Of a stretch of DNA of 11,992 nucleotides, positions 1-6,404 are shown in pieces. Source of the DNA: JBHJOF01 sp050330055 (lineage in GTDB: Bacteria > Pseudomonadota > Alphaproteobacteria > Kiloniellales > JAKSDN01); NCBI GenBank assembly GCA_050330055.1, contig JBHJOF010000187.1:1-11992 (forward strand). The letters are read 5' to 3'. The notes under the pieces were generated by a model. The model made no database searches. It was given only the letters and a program-made list of their open reading frames with translations, and had not been told where the DNA came from. Numbering within the stretch: position 1 is the stretch's first letter; every line of letters starts with the position of its first letter. Position numbers and translations under genes: made by a program.

Positions 1-25
1 GGGAATGAGTGCCCGCCAGTTTGTT

Positions 26-94
26 CCCTCGCCCTTGAGGGGAGAGGGAGGGGCCCGCGCGACCGAAGGTCGGGTGGGAGGGTGAGGGTGCCCC
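26..94. repeat. GC-rich mosaic inverted repeat, probably a dispersed intergenic element
   Basis: Outer arms at 26-35 (ccctcgccct) and 79-88 (agggtgaggg) can pair over 10 bp with one G.U pair. Inside lies a small hairpin, cgacc-gaa-ggtcg, at 60-72. The left arm can instead fold locally with 40-50 (ccctc.ccc against ggggagaggg, one mismatch), so alternative folds exist. The look (a ccctcgccc/ggggagaggg block, a gaccgaaggtc core, a ggtgagggtg block) matches intergenic repeats that I associate with many alphaproteobacterial genomes; that link is from memory, not from a search. It lies 3' of the aldolase gene and could stabilise or end that transcript, but it has no T-run on either strand. Confidence 0.55.
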
Positions 95-110
95 ATCGCG
101 CCAGCGATGG
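93..110. other. Perfect 7-bp hairpin downstream of the aldolase gene
   Basis: ccatcgc (93-99) and gcgatgg (104-110) are perfect inverted copies around a 4-base loop (gcca). The hairpin sits 75 bp beyond the stop codon of the minus-strand aldolase and directly beside the repeat at 26-94. Neither strand shows a U-tract after the stem, so a classical intrinsic terminator is not supported. It could be part of the repeat element or a 3' mRNA-stabilising structure. Confidence 0.35.
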
Positions 111-184
111 GAGCGTAAGATAGTGCTCAGCTACATCGAGGCGAACACTGCGCTAGAACGCTGTCGACGCCATGACAGGTTGGA

Positions 185-844
185 TCACTTTTCCCGGCTC
201 TTCGCCCGCGGACCGTAGCTCTTGAACTTCTCGACCACCACGGCAATCTCGTCGTCCGGCAGAATGCTGAGGTTGCCGAGCTGCAGGCTGACGGTGTACT
301 GGCGCGCCAGGGTCTCGAGCTCGACGGCGAGCCACATCGCCTTCTTCAGGCTGACGCCGCAGGCGATCATGCCGTGGTTGGCGAGCAGGCAGCACATGCG
401 GTCCTTGAGCGCCTTGACTGCCGCCTTGGAGAGCTCCTCGGTGCCGAAGGTGGCATAGGGCGCGCAGCGCACCGTAGGACCGCCGGCGGCGGCGATCATG
501 TAGTGCACCGCAGGGATGTCGCGCCCGGTGATCGAGACCGCCGTGCAGTAGGTCGGATGGGCGTGCACCACGGCGTTCACGTCCTTGCGCGACTTCAGGA
601 TGTCGCGGTGGAAGCGCCACTCGGACGAGGGCTTGAGATCGCCCACCGTGCTGCCGTCCATGCGCATGAAGACGATGTCCTCGGGCGCCATGGTGTCGTA
701 GTCGGCGCCGCTCGGCGTGATCAGCAGGCCCTTCTCCCAGCGCACGCTGATGTTGCCCGAGGTGCCCTGGTTGATGCCGGCCGCGTTCATCTTGCGGCAG
801 CTCTCGATGATCTCCTTGCGCAGCGCGACTTCGGCGTCGTTCAT
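185..844 (-). CDS. Class II aldolase / adducin-family protein, FucA-like
   Basis: The 219-residue protein has the usual length for zinc-dependent class II (FucA/AraD-type) aldolases and epimerases. Family landmarks are in order: GTSGNIS near residue 28, TPSGADYD, SSEWRFHRDIL with the Glu that acts as acid/base in FucA, HAHPTY with two zinc-ligand His, and NHGM with the third His. FucA splits L-fuculose-1-phosphate into DHAP and lactaldehyde; relatives include ribulose-5-phosphate 4-epimerase and 3-oxo-tetronate-4-phosphate decarboxylase, so the substrate is open. The start is the ATG at 844-842, with GGGAG on the minus strand about 9 bases upstream. The gene follows the SorC regulator on the same strand after 88 bp, so the two probably form an operon, and the protein may cleave a phosphorylated product of the divergent polyol operon. 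All zinc and catalytic landmarks are present, so it should be active. Confidence 0.88.
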   Translation of the reverse strand: MNDAEVALRKEIIESCRKMNAAGINQGTSGNISVRWEKGLLITPSGADYDTMAPEDIVFMRMDGSTVGDLKPSSEWRFHRDILKSRKDVNAVVHAHPTYCTAVSITGRDIPAVHYMIAAAGGPTVRCAPYATFGTEELSKAAVKALKDRMCCLLANHGMIACGVSLKKAMWLAVELETLARQYTVSLQLGNLSILPDDEIAVVVEKFKSYGPRAKSREK

Positions 845-932
845 TGAGGTTGGGCTCCCATTTGCAAACTGGACCTCTCGCTAGCCCTGGCGGTGCGACA
901 CGCTGCAGGCCCGGCGGCCGCCCGTCAAGCTG

Positions 933-1937
933 TCACCTGGCACCCTGGCCCGCCGGCTCGCCCAGCAGGGCGCGCGCGGTGTGCTCGTCGGTCACCATGT
1001 CTGTGAAGTAGCCGCGCTCCAGGAGCGCGCGCAGCACCGGCACCTTGGTCGGACCGCCGGAAACGATGATGCGGCGCGAGATGCTCAGGAACTCGCGCGG
1101 ATGGAAGCCGAGCACCCGGCGGTTGACCGGGTGGTCGATGATCTCGGCGTTGGCGTCGAGATAGTAGCCGAGGAAATTGCCGATTGCCCCGGCCTTCGAG
1201 GCCGACTGGAACTCGGCCTCGGTGACGAAGCCCATGCGCCGGATGGTGCTGGAATCGACGCCGCCGACGCTGGCCAGCGCCAGGTCGGCCGCCTGGGTCT
1301 TGAGATAGACCTCGCGCATCATCGGCTGCTGCAGGATGGTGGCGCGGCTCGCCTCGCTGTCGCAGATGATCGGGCCTGGCAGGTAATAGCACTCGGCGTG
1401 GAGGCGCGCCGCCAGCTCGGTCGTCGCCTCGAAGGCGTCGACCGACGAGCGCCGGGTCAGCGAGCCCAGCATCGAGACTACCGCCGCGTTCTTCAGCGGC
1501 ATCTCTTCCGTCGCCTGCGCCAGCGCCTTCAGGGTGACGCCCCAGGCGATGCCGATGGTCATGTCGTCGCGATAGAGCGGCTGCAGGCGCGCCGCACCGG
1601 CGCGGCCGATGACCTCGGCCAGCCGGATCTCGTCGCTGCTGTCGCCGATCACCGCCTCGACCAGCTCGAGGCCGAAAGTCTCCGCCAGGCGATGCTCCAG
1701 GGCCATACAGTCGGCCAGCTTGGAGTGGATCGAGACACGCACGACACCGCGCCGCCGCGCCTCGGCCAGCAGGCGGTTCACGCGCACCCGGTTGAGGCCC
1801 AGCTTCCCGGCGATCTCCTGCTGGGTCAGGCCGAGCATGTAGTAGAGCCAGCAGATACGCACGGCGAGCTGCTCGGGCCAGGCCTCCCGCGCGCCCTCCT
1901 CCTGCAAGCCAATGATCTCTACCCCTGTGCGCGCCAT
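933..1937 (-). CDS. SorC/DeoR-family sugar-responsive transcriptional regulator
   Basis: This 334-residue cytoplasmic DNA-binding protein has an N-terminal helix-turn-helix at about residues 24-66 (LGLTQQEIAGKLGLNRVRVNRLL, then RRRGVVRVSI). It continues into the SorC sugar-phosphate-binding domain: IGIAWGVTL, GSLTRRSS, YYLPGPIICDS, VGGVDSSTI, GYYLDANAEI, SGGPTKVPVLRALL. The family includes SorC, DeoR of Bacillus, CggR and EryD, the erythritol regulator of rhizobia and Brucella; they bind phosphorylated intermediates. I chose ATG 1937-1935 because the HTH starts soon after it. The reading frame stays open upstream to 2327, but that extension is low-complexity, would cross the control region and enter the divergent permease gene. 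AAAAGG lies just upstream of the start. It is transcribed away from the transport and catabolic operon and very probably controls it and itself through the repeats at 1989-2020. The ligand is unknown. Confidence 0.9.
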   Translation of the reverse strand: MARTGVEIIGLQEEGAREAWPEQLAVRICWLYYMLGLTQQEIAGKLGLNRVRVNRLLAEARRRGVVRVSIHSKLADCMALEHRLAETFGLELVEAVIGDSSDEIRLAEVIGRAGAARLQPLYRDDMTIGIAWGVTLKALAQATEEMPLKNAAVVSMLGSLTRRSSVDAFEATTELAARLHAECYYLPGPIICDSEASRATILQQPMMREVYLKTQAADLALASVGGVDSSTIRRMGFVTEAEFQSASKAGAIGNFLGYYLDANAEIIDHPVNRRVLGFHPREFLSISRRIIVSGGPTKVPVLRALLERGYFTDMVTDEHTARALLGEPAGQGAR

Positions 1938-1988
1938 GGCCTTTTCTGCCGTCCTTTGGCCCTGCCTGCCGGGCCGTGGTACGGATTG

Positions 1989-2020
1989 AACAAATGTTAT
2001 TGCTAAGAAACAAATGTTAT
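1989..2020. promoter_or_regulatory. Tandem 12-bp operator-like repeats, probable SorC-protein binding sites
   Basis: The 12-mer aacaaatgttat occurs twice, at 1989-2000 and 2009-2020, exactly 20 bp apart (about two helical turns). Each copy contains the dyad AACA-AA-TGTT. This is the only AT-rich stretch in the neighbourhood and lies between the divergent regulator and permease genes, 52 bp upstream of the regulator start codon. Same-face tandem sites suit an oligomeric SorC-type repressor or activator. A further short dyad, GTTG-CACA-CAAC, lies at 2032-2043. Binding is inferred from position and symmetry only. Confidence 0.6.
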
Positions 2021-2042
2021 GCCACGATTTAGTTGCACACAA
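2014..2042 (-). promoter_or_regulatory. Candidate sigma-70 promoter for the regulator-aldolase operon
   Basis: Read on the minus strand, TTGTGT (2042-2037) is followed after a 17-bp spacer by TAACAT (2019-2014), a moderate match to the -35/-10 consensus. The -10 falls inside the second 12-bp repeat, which would allow autorepression. It would give a leader of about 70 bases before the SorC start. No equally good promoter is visible on the plus strand for the transport operon. Confidence 0.3.
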
Positions 2043-2192
2043 CGACAAAACCAGCCGCCGGGGTCCGAGCCGGGTCCGACGGTGTGCCTGGTCACTGGGA
2101 GGACGTTGCTTGAGCCGGGAAGGTCTGAGGGCCCGGGCCGGGCATTCGGCTGTTTCGGCCCCTAAGCCGGGCTTCCGGCAGGGAGGCGGCGC

Positions 2193-3086
2193 ATGACGGC
2201 GCGCGCCTTGAGGGCGCCGCGCTTCATGGTGTCCGACCACCCGCTGCCCTGGCTGCTGCCGCTGATCGCAATCCTGGTGGTCTTCGCGCTCTATCCCTTC
2301 TTCTACAACATCTTCCTCAGCTTTCACGAGTTCGCGCCGCGCAAGCGCGGTCTGGTGCCGGTCGGCTTCGACAATTGGGCGCAGCTCTTCTCAGACCCGC
2401 GCATGTGGAGCGCCTTCTATGTCACCCTCTGCTATACCGGCATCTGTCTCGCCATCCAGCTGGTGCTCGGCATGGCGATCGCGCTGCTGATCGATTCCGA
2501 CGATCCCGGCTACGGCGTGCTGCGCGGCCTGCTGACGCTGACCTTGGTCATTCCACCGGCCATCACCGGCATGATGTTCCTGCTGATGGAGGACGCCCAG
2601 TTCGGGCTGATCACCTGGCTGCTGGAATCCTGGGGCCTGCTGACCCCGGCGACGCCGATCCTGGCGACACCGTCGCTGGCGCTCTGGGGAGTGATCCTGG
2701 CCGACGTCTGGCAGTGGACGCCCTTCATGGTGCTGATCTTCGTCGCCGGCCTGCGCGCGCTGCCGTCCGATCCATTCGAGTCCGCCATGATCGACGGCGC
2801 CAGCGCGTTCCAGGTGTTCCGCCGCATCACCCTGCCGATGATGGGCAAGGTGATCGCGATCGCCGTGCTAATCCGCGGCATCGATCTGTGGCGCATGTTC
2901 GACTACGTCTACGTCATGACTTCGGGCGGTCCCGGCACGTCGACCTACACGCTCAGCCTCTACGCCTGGCAGCAGACTTTCAGCTTCATCAAGTGGGGCT
3001 ATGGCGCGACGCTCAGCCTCTTCGCGCTGTTCGTCATTCTGGTCGTGGCCAATCTCTTCGTCGTGATCGCCAAGGTGAGGTGGTAG
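2193..3086 (+). CDS. ABC sugar/polyol transporter permease, MalF/UgpA type
   Basis: This 297-residue inner-membrane permease has about six hydrophobic segments; the first is at about residues 18-44 (WLLPLIAILVVFALYPFF). A BPD_transp_1 domain follows, with the EAA loop that contacts the ATPase at ESAMIDGASAFQVFRRITLP (about residues 196-215). It should import the operon's substrate together with the next gene, the binding protein and the ATPase at 9280. The start is fixed by GGGAGG at 2181-2186, six bases before the ATG. A later in-frame ATG at 2226 has no ribosome site. This is the first gene of the long plus-strand operon; a small hairpin (GCCGG-gctt-CCGGC, 2166-2179) abuts its Shine-Dalgarno. 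The family is clear; the transported substrate is not, though UgpA/SmoF-type permeases serve glycerol phosphate, polyols and sugars. Confidence 0.93.
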   Translation: MTARALRAPRFMVSDHPLPWLLPLIAILVVFALYPFFYNIFLSFHEFAPRKRGLVPVGFDNWAQLFSDPRMWSAFYVTLCYTGICLAIQLVLGMAIALLIDSDDPGYGVLRGLLTLTLVIPPAITGMMFLLMEDAQFGLITWLLESWGLLTPATPILATPSLALWGVILADVWQWTPFMVLIFVAGLRALPSDPFESAMIDGASAFQVFRRITLPMMGKVIAIAVLIRGIDLWRMFDYVYVMTSGGPGTSTYTLSLYAWQQTFSFIKWGYGATLSLFALFVILVVANLFVVIAKVRW

Positions 3087-3089
3087 GCG

Positions 3090-3965
3090 ATGCTGCTGAG
3101 CCGCAACCAGCGCATCCTGCGCGCCTTTATTGCCTGGGCCGTGGTGATGCTCTTCGTCTTCCCGATCTACTACTGGGTCACCGTGGCCATCAAGCTCGAC
3201 CGCGAGATCTTCGCCCGGCCGCCCAAGGTCTTCAACTTCACTGCCACGCCCAAGTCGTTCGAGCAGGTCTTCGGCGTCTCCTTCGGCTTCGAGCGCGGCC
3301 TGTCGGTCCTGCCCGGCGGCGGCGACTTCTACATGACGCCGCGGCTGATCGATTCGATCATCGTCGCCGTCTCATCGACCGCACTCGCCATCGTGATCGC
3401 CACGCTGGCGGCCTATGCCCTGTCGCGCATGCGCTTTCGCGGCCAGCACCACTTCGTGTTCTGGATCCTCTCGACCCGCATGATGCCGCCGGTCGCGGTC
3501 GCGATCCCGCTGTTCTTCATCTATAAGGACTTTGGCCTCCTGGACACCTACAGCGGCGTGATTCTGGTGCATGCTCTGATGAACATGCCGCTGGCCGTGC
3601 TGCTGCTGAAGAGCTTCTTCGACGACATCCCCAAGGAGATCGACGAGGCGGCGCTGATCGACGGCGCCTCGCGCTTCCACATCTTCCGTCGCATCGTGCT
3701 GCCCATGGCGACCGGCGGTATCGCTGCGACCGCAGTGCTCTGCTTTGTCTTCTCCTGGACCGAGTTCCTCTTCGTGCTGACCCTTACCCAGACTGGGCTG
3801 AAGACGGTGCCGGTGGTCTCCTCGACCTTCGTCACCTCGACCGGCACCGCCTGGGGCAACATGGCCGCGCTCGGCACCGCCGCCATCCTGCCGGCCTTCA
3901 TCTTCATTCTGCTGGTGCAGAAGAACCTTGTGCGCGGCCTGACGCTGGGCTCGCTCAAACAATGA
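3090..3965 (+). CDS. ABC sugar/polyol transporter permease, MalG/UgpE type
   Basis: This is a 291-residue partner permease of the gene just upstream, from which it is separated by only three bases; its Shine-Dalgarno (AAGGTGAGG) lies inside the end of that gene. The first membrane segment is at about residues 10-32 (AFIAWAVVMLFVFPIYYWVTVAIK). The EAA loop reads KEIDEAALIDGASRFHIFRRIVLP, and the C-terminus has the usual MalG-type ending (VRGLTLGSLKQ). A periplasmic loop at about residues 46-85 (PPKVFNFTATP..., then a Gly-rich GGGDFYMTP stretch) is somewhat long for the family. It forms a heterodimeric channel with the first permease in the cytoplasmic membrane. It is intact and at normal length, so it should be functional. 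Confidence 0.93.
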   Translation: MLLSRNQRILRAFIAWAVVMLFVFPIYYWVTVAIKLDREIFARPPKVFNFTATPKSFEQVFGVSFGFERGLSVLPGGGDFYMTPRLIDSIIVAVSSTALAIVIATLAAYALSRMRFRGQHHFVFWILSTRMMPPVAVAIPLFFIYKDFGLLDTYSGVILVHALMNMPLAVLLLKSFFDDIPKEIDEAALIDGASRFHIFRRIVLPMATGGIAATAVLCFVFSWTEFLFVLTLTQTGLKTVPVVSSTFVTSTGTAWGNMAALGTAAILPAFIFILLVQKNLVRGLTLGSLKQ

Positions 3966-4047
3966 CGTGGCGTCGAACCAGAGATTCGGGGCCGGCGACG
4001 CCCGGCGCCGAGGGGGCTGAAGGGCCCGAAACTAGGGAGGAAACCCA

Positions 4048-5559
4048 ATGAGAGAAAGCGATCGAAAACTATACCTTGCCTCGGTCACGGACCGCTACGT
4101 GCGCGGCCGGCTCGACCGTCGCAGCTTCCTGCGCGCGGCCAGCAAGCTCGGCCTCGGCGCCGGTGCGCTTGGCCTGACCGCAAGCCTGCCCTTCGGCGCG
4201 CGCGGCCGGCTCGGCAATCCGGCCGCGGCGGCCGAGATCGAGCCGGACAAGGAGATGATGGCCTGGCTCAAGGACGTCTCCAAGCCTTTCGCCGGCCAGA
4301 CCATCCGCCTCGCCACCGAATCGACGCCGCCCTCGAACGCGATCAACGAGCACCTGAAGCCTTTCTTTGTCGAGGCGACCGGCATCAAGGTCGAGATCGA
4401 GGTGCTGCCGCTCGAGCAGGTGCTGCAGAAGCTGACCCTGGACGTGGCCTCCGGCCTCGGCACCTACGACCTCTACTATATCGACCAGAGCTGGATGGCG
4501 AGCTTCTCGCAGGACGTCATCGACCCGCGCGAGAAGTACGCCGCCGTGCCCGACCTGGCGATGCCGAACTACGACTTCGACGACTTCCTGAAGCCGCTGG
4601 TCGACGGCATCTCGATGTACGACGACATCATGGTCGGCGTGCCCTACGACATCCCGATCTTCATCATGATGTACCGCCGCGACATCTACGAGGAGCTCGG
4701 CCTCAAGGTGCCGACCACGCTGCCCGAGTACCTGGCCAATGCGCAGGCGATCCAGCAGGCCAAGGCCCCGGCCGTCTACGGCACCACCGGCCAGATGAAG
4801 TCGGGCCACTACAGCCTGGAGTGCGACTGGACGGCCTGGCTGTGGGGCCACGGCGGCTCGATCTTCGGACCGGACGAGCGCTTCACCGGCAACGACGAGG
4901 CCGGGCTGGCGGCCATGGACTACTGGGTCAAGCTGAAGGAGAACATGCCGCCGGGCGTCACCTCCTGGACCTGGGACGGCCAAGGCCAGTCGGTCGGTCA
5001 GGGCATCGCCGCACAGCTCATCAGCTGGGGCGAGTTCTTCCCCTCATGGGACAACCCGGACGCCTCGCAGGTCTCCGGCCTGATGGAGGCGGCGGTCCCG
5101 CCCAACCCCATTGCCCTGCGCACGGTGGAGGAGACCGGCTTCGGCGAGATTCCAGGCGTCGGCCACCAGGGCGGCTCGTCGCTGGCGGTCTCGAAGTACT
5201 CGAAGAGCCAAGACGCGGCCTGGCTGTTCGCCCAGTGGGCGACCGCGGTCGATACCCAGGTCTTCATCACCACGCTGGGCGGCGGCACCGGGCCGACGCG
5301 GACCAGCGTCTACGACGACCCGCGGGTCAAGGCGAACGCCAAGGCTGGCATCCCCGGCACCACGCGCCACCTCGACGTGGTGCGCGAGACCATCGACAAC
5401 CACATGGGCTCGGAGCCGGACCTGCCGGAGTGGGCCGAGCTGTCGAACGACACCATCCCGATCGAGCTCGGCCGCTTCTTCGCCGGCGAGCACGCGAGCG
5501 CCAAGGCGGCGATGGATTCGATCGCGGAGAAGGTCGACAAGATCGTTGCCGGCGGCTGA
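4048..5559 (+). CDS. Extracellular solute-binding protein (family 1) with Tat signal
   Basis: This 503-residue protein is the presumed periplasmic receptor of the importer. Its N-terminus carries a twin-arginine motif, DRRSFLRAA (RR at residues 24-25), then a hydrophobic Ala/Gly/Leu stretch (about 33-50) and an Ala-rich region that could hold the cleavage site (about 58-63). The mature part has the family-1 (UgpB/MalE-like) pattern: IRLATEST, a GTYDLYYIDQSW block, and a hinge region GVPYDIPIFIMMYRRDIYEELGLKVPTTLPEY. It is longer than typical UgpB/SmoE proteins (about 420-450 residues), partly because of the 20-plus residues before the Tat motif. GGGAGG at 4035-4040, seven bases before the ATG, is a strong ribosome site. 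An 82-bp gap separates it from the permeases and a GC-rich hairpin follows it, both suiting higher expression of the binding protein than of the membrane parts. The ligand cannot be read from the sequence. Confidence 0.9.
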   Translation: MRESDRKLYLASVTDRYVRGRLDRRSFLRAASKLGLGAGALGLTASLPFGARGRLGNPAAAAEIEPDKEMMAWLKDVSKPFAGQTIRLATESTPPSNAINEHLKPFFVEATGIKVEIEVLPLEQVLQKLTLDVASGLGTYDLYYIDQSWMASFSQDVIDPREKYAAVPDLAMPNYDFDDFLKPLVDGISMYDDIMVGVPYDIPIFIMMYRRDIYEELGLKVPTTLPEYLANAQAIQQAKAPAVYGTTGQMKSGHYSLECDWTAWLWGHGGSIFGPDERFTGNDEAGLAAMDYWVKLKENMPPGVTSWTWDGQGQSVGQGIAAQLISWGEFFPSWDNPDASQVSGLMEAAVPPNPIALRTVEETGFGEIPGVGHQGGSSLAVSKYSKSQDAAWLFAQWATAVDTQVFITTLGGGTGPTRTSVYDDPRVKANAKAGIPGTTRHLDVVRETIDNHMGSEPDLPEWAELSNDTIPIELGRFFAGEHASAKAAMDSIAEKVDKIVAGG

Positions 5560-5580
5560 CCTGCAGGCTGTGACGGACGG

Positions 5581-5608
5581 GGGCGCGGCGCCTGGCGGTG
5601 CCGCGCCC
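5581..5608 (+). terminator. GC-rich hairpin after the binding-protein gene (attenuator or mRNA stabiliser)
   Basis: gggcgcggc (5581-5589) and gccgcgccc (5600-5608) form a perfect 9-bp all-G/C stem around a 10-base loop, 22 bases after the stop codon. Only two T residues follow, so full termination is unlikely. The operon continues in the same direction 70 bp later. In ABC operons such structures commonly protect the 3' end of the binding-protein message or partly terminate, lowering expression of the enzymes downstream. Confidence 0.5.
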
Positions 5609-5677
5609 TTGCCGCCGGACAATACCGCCGCCCGTCGTTCCGGCGGCACGACGGAGGACTCTTAGCTGGGATCGACA

Positions 5678-6400
5678 ATGAACAAACCACTGGTCGTCAT
5701 CACGGGGGCGAGCTCGGGCATCGGCGAAGCGACCGCCAGGGCCTTCTCCAGGGCCGGCCATCCGCTGCTGCTGCTGGCGCGCCGGCTCGATCGCATGGAG
5801 GCGCTCGGCCTGCCCGATGCGATCTGCCGCAAGGTCGACGTGCGCGAGCGCCCGGCGATCGCCGCGGCGGTCGAGGAGGCGGAAGCGAAGCACGGCCCGG
5901 CCGACTGCCTCTTCAACAACGCCGGCATCGCCCGTCTCGCCGACATCGGCTCGCAAAGGCCGGAGGAGTGGGACGAGACCATCGACATCAACACCAAGGG
6001 CGTGATGAACGCGCTGTATCCGGTCATGGCCGGCATGAAGGAGCGGCGGCGCGGCACCATCGTGATGATGAGCTCGATCGCCGGCCGCAAGGTTTATCCC
6101 GATCACACGGTCTACTGCGGCACCAAGTTCTTCGTCCACGCCGTATCGGAATCGATCCGTGGCTACCTGGCGCCCTACGACGTGCGGGTCATGGTGATCT
6201 CGCCCGGCGTCATCGAGACCGAGGTGCTCGACCACGTGACCGATCCCAACACGCTCAAGGCCTACAAAGCAAACAAGGTGCGCATCGGCGGCGGCATCTC
6301 GGCCGAGCACGTCGCCGATTCGATCCTCTTCGCCTACCAGATGCCGCAGAACGTGCTACTGCAGGAAATCGTCATCACGCCGACCCGTCAGGAATACTGA
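5678..6400 (+). CDS. SDR-family NAD(P)-dependent oxidoreductase (YdfG-like)
   Basis: This 240-residue classical short-chain dehydrogenase is a cytoplasmic Rossmann-fold enzyme. The cofactor motif TGASSGIG is at residues 9-16, NNAG at 80-83 and the structural Asn in DINTKG at 105. The catalytic set is Ser133, Tyr146 and Lys150 (SSIAG, then YCGTK). Two Arg at the end of beta-strand 2 (ARR, 35-36) favour NADP(H). Such enzymes oxidise a hydroxyl on polyols or hydroxy acids, or reduce the matching ketone; YdfG-type members act on 3-hydroxy acids and serine, and sorbitol dehydrogenases also belong to the fold. It sits between the binding protein and the kinase and probably performs an oxidation or epimerisation step on the imported compound. 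The ribosome site is weak (GGGA at 5668-5671); a better GGAGGA at 5653-5658 is too far from this ATG, but no alternative start fits the conserved N-terminus. Confidence 0.88.
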   Translation: MNKPLVVITGASSGIGEATARAFSRAGHPLLLLARRLDRMEALGLPDAICRKVDVRERPAIAAAVEEAEAKHGPADCLFNNAGIARLADIGSQRPEEWDETIDINTKGVMNALYPVMAGMKERRRGTIVMMSSIAGRKVYPDHTVYCGTKFFVHAVSESIRGYLAPYDVRVMVISPGVIETEVLDHVTDPNTLKAYKANKVRIGGGISAEHVADSILFAYQMPQNVLLQEIVITPTRQEY

Positions 6401-6404
6401 CGCC

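Larger units (their letters stand above)
1938..2192. promoter_or_regulatory. Divergent intergenic control region
   Basis: This 255-bp gap separates the minus-strand regulator from the plus-strand transport operon. The regulator-proximal part is AT-rich (about 1984-2050) and holds the two 12-bp repeats and a short dyad. The rest is GC-rich leader for the permease operon. It has a direct repeat GGGTCCGA at 2061-2068 and 2072-2079 (11 bp apart) and a hairpin GCCGG-gctt-CCGGC (2166-2179) abutting the GGGAGG ribosome site. No known riboswitch or small RNA is recognised. Confidence 0.6.

Noticed and set aside
913..922. 10-bp palindrome ggcggccgcc between the aldolase and regulator genes
   Set aside because: It has no loop, no T-run and low complexity; it is not a credible terminator or operator.
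2061..2079. Direct repeat GGGTCCGA spaced 11 bp
   Set aside because: It is too short and too GC-rich to call a binding site without comparative data; it is noted only within the control-region entry.
2014..2196. A 60-codon plus-strand frame ending in ATGA overlap with the first permease
   Set aside because: Its ATG lies inside the operator repeat, no ribosome site precedes it, and the product is Arg/Gly-rich with no recognisable pattern. It is more likely untranslated leader.
1938..2327. A 130-residue N-terminal extension of the SorC regulator
   Set aside because: The frame is open but it runs through the control region and antisense to the permease start; its composition is low-complexity and family members start near the HTH.
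3969..4002. 7-bp inverted repeat (GGCGTCG/CGACGCC) between the second permease and the binding protein
   Set aside because: The 20-base loop and lack of a T-run make it weak; in such GC-rich DNA it may be chance.
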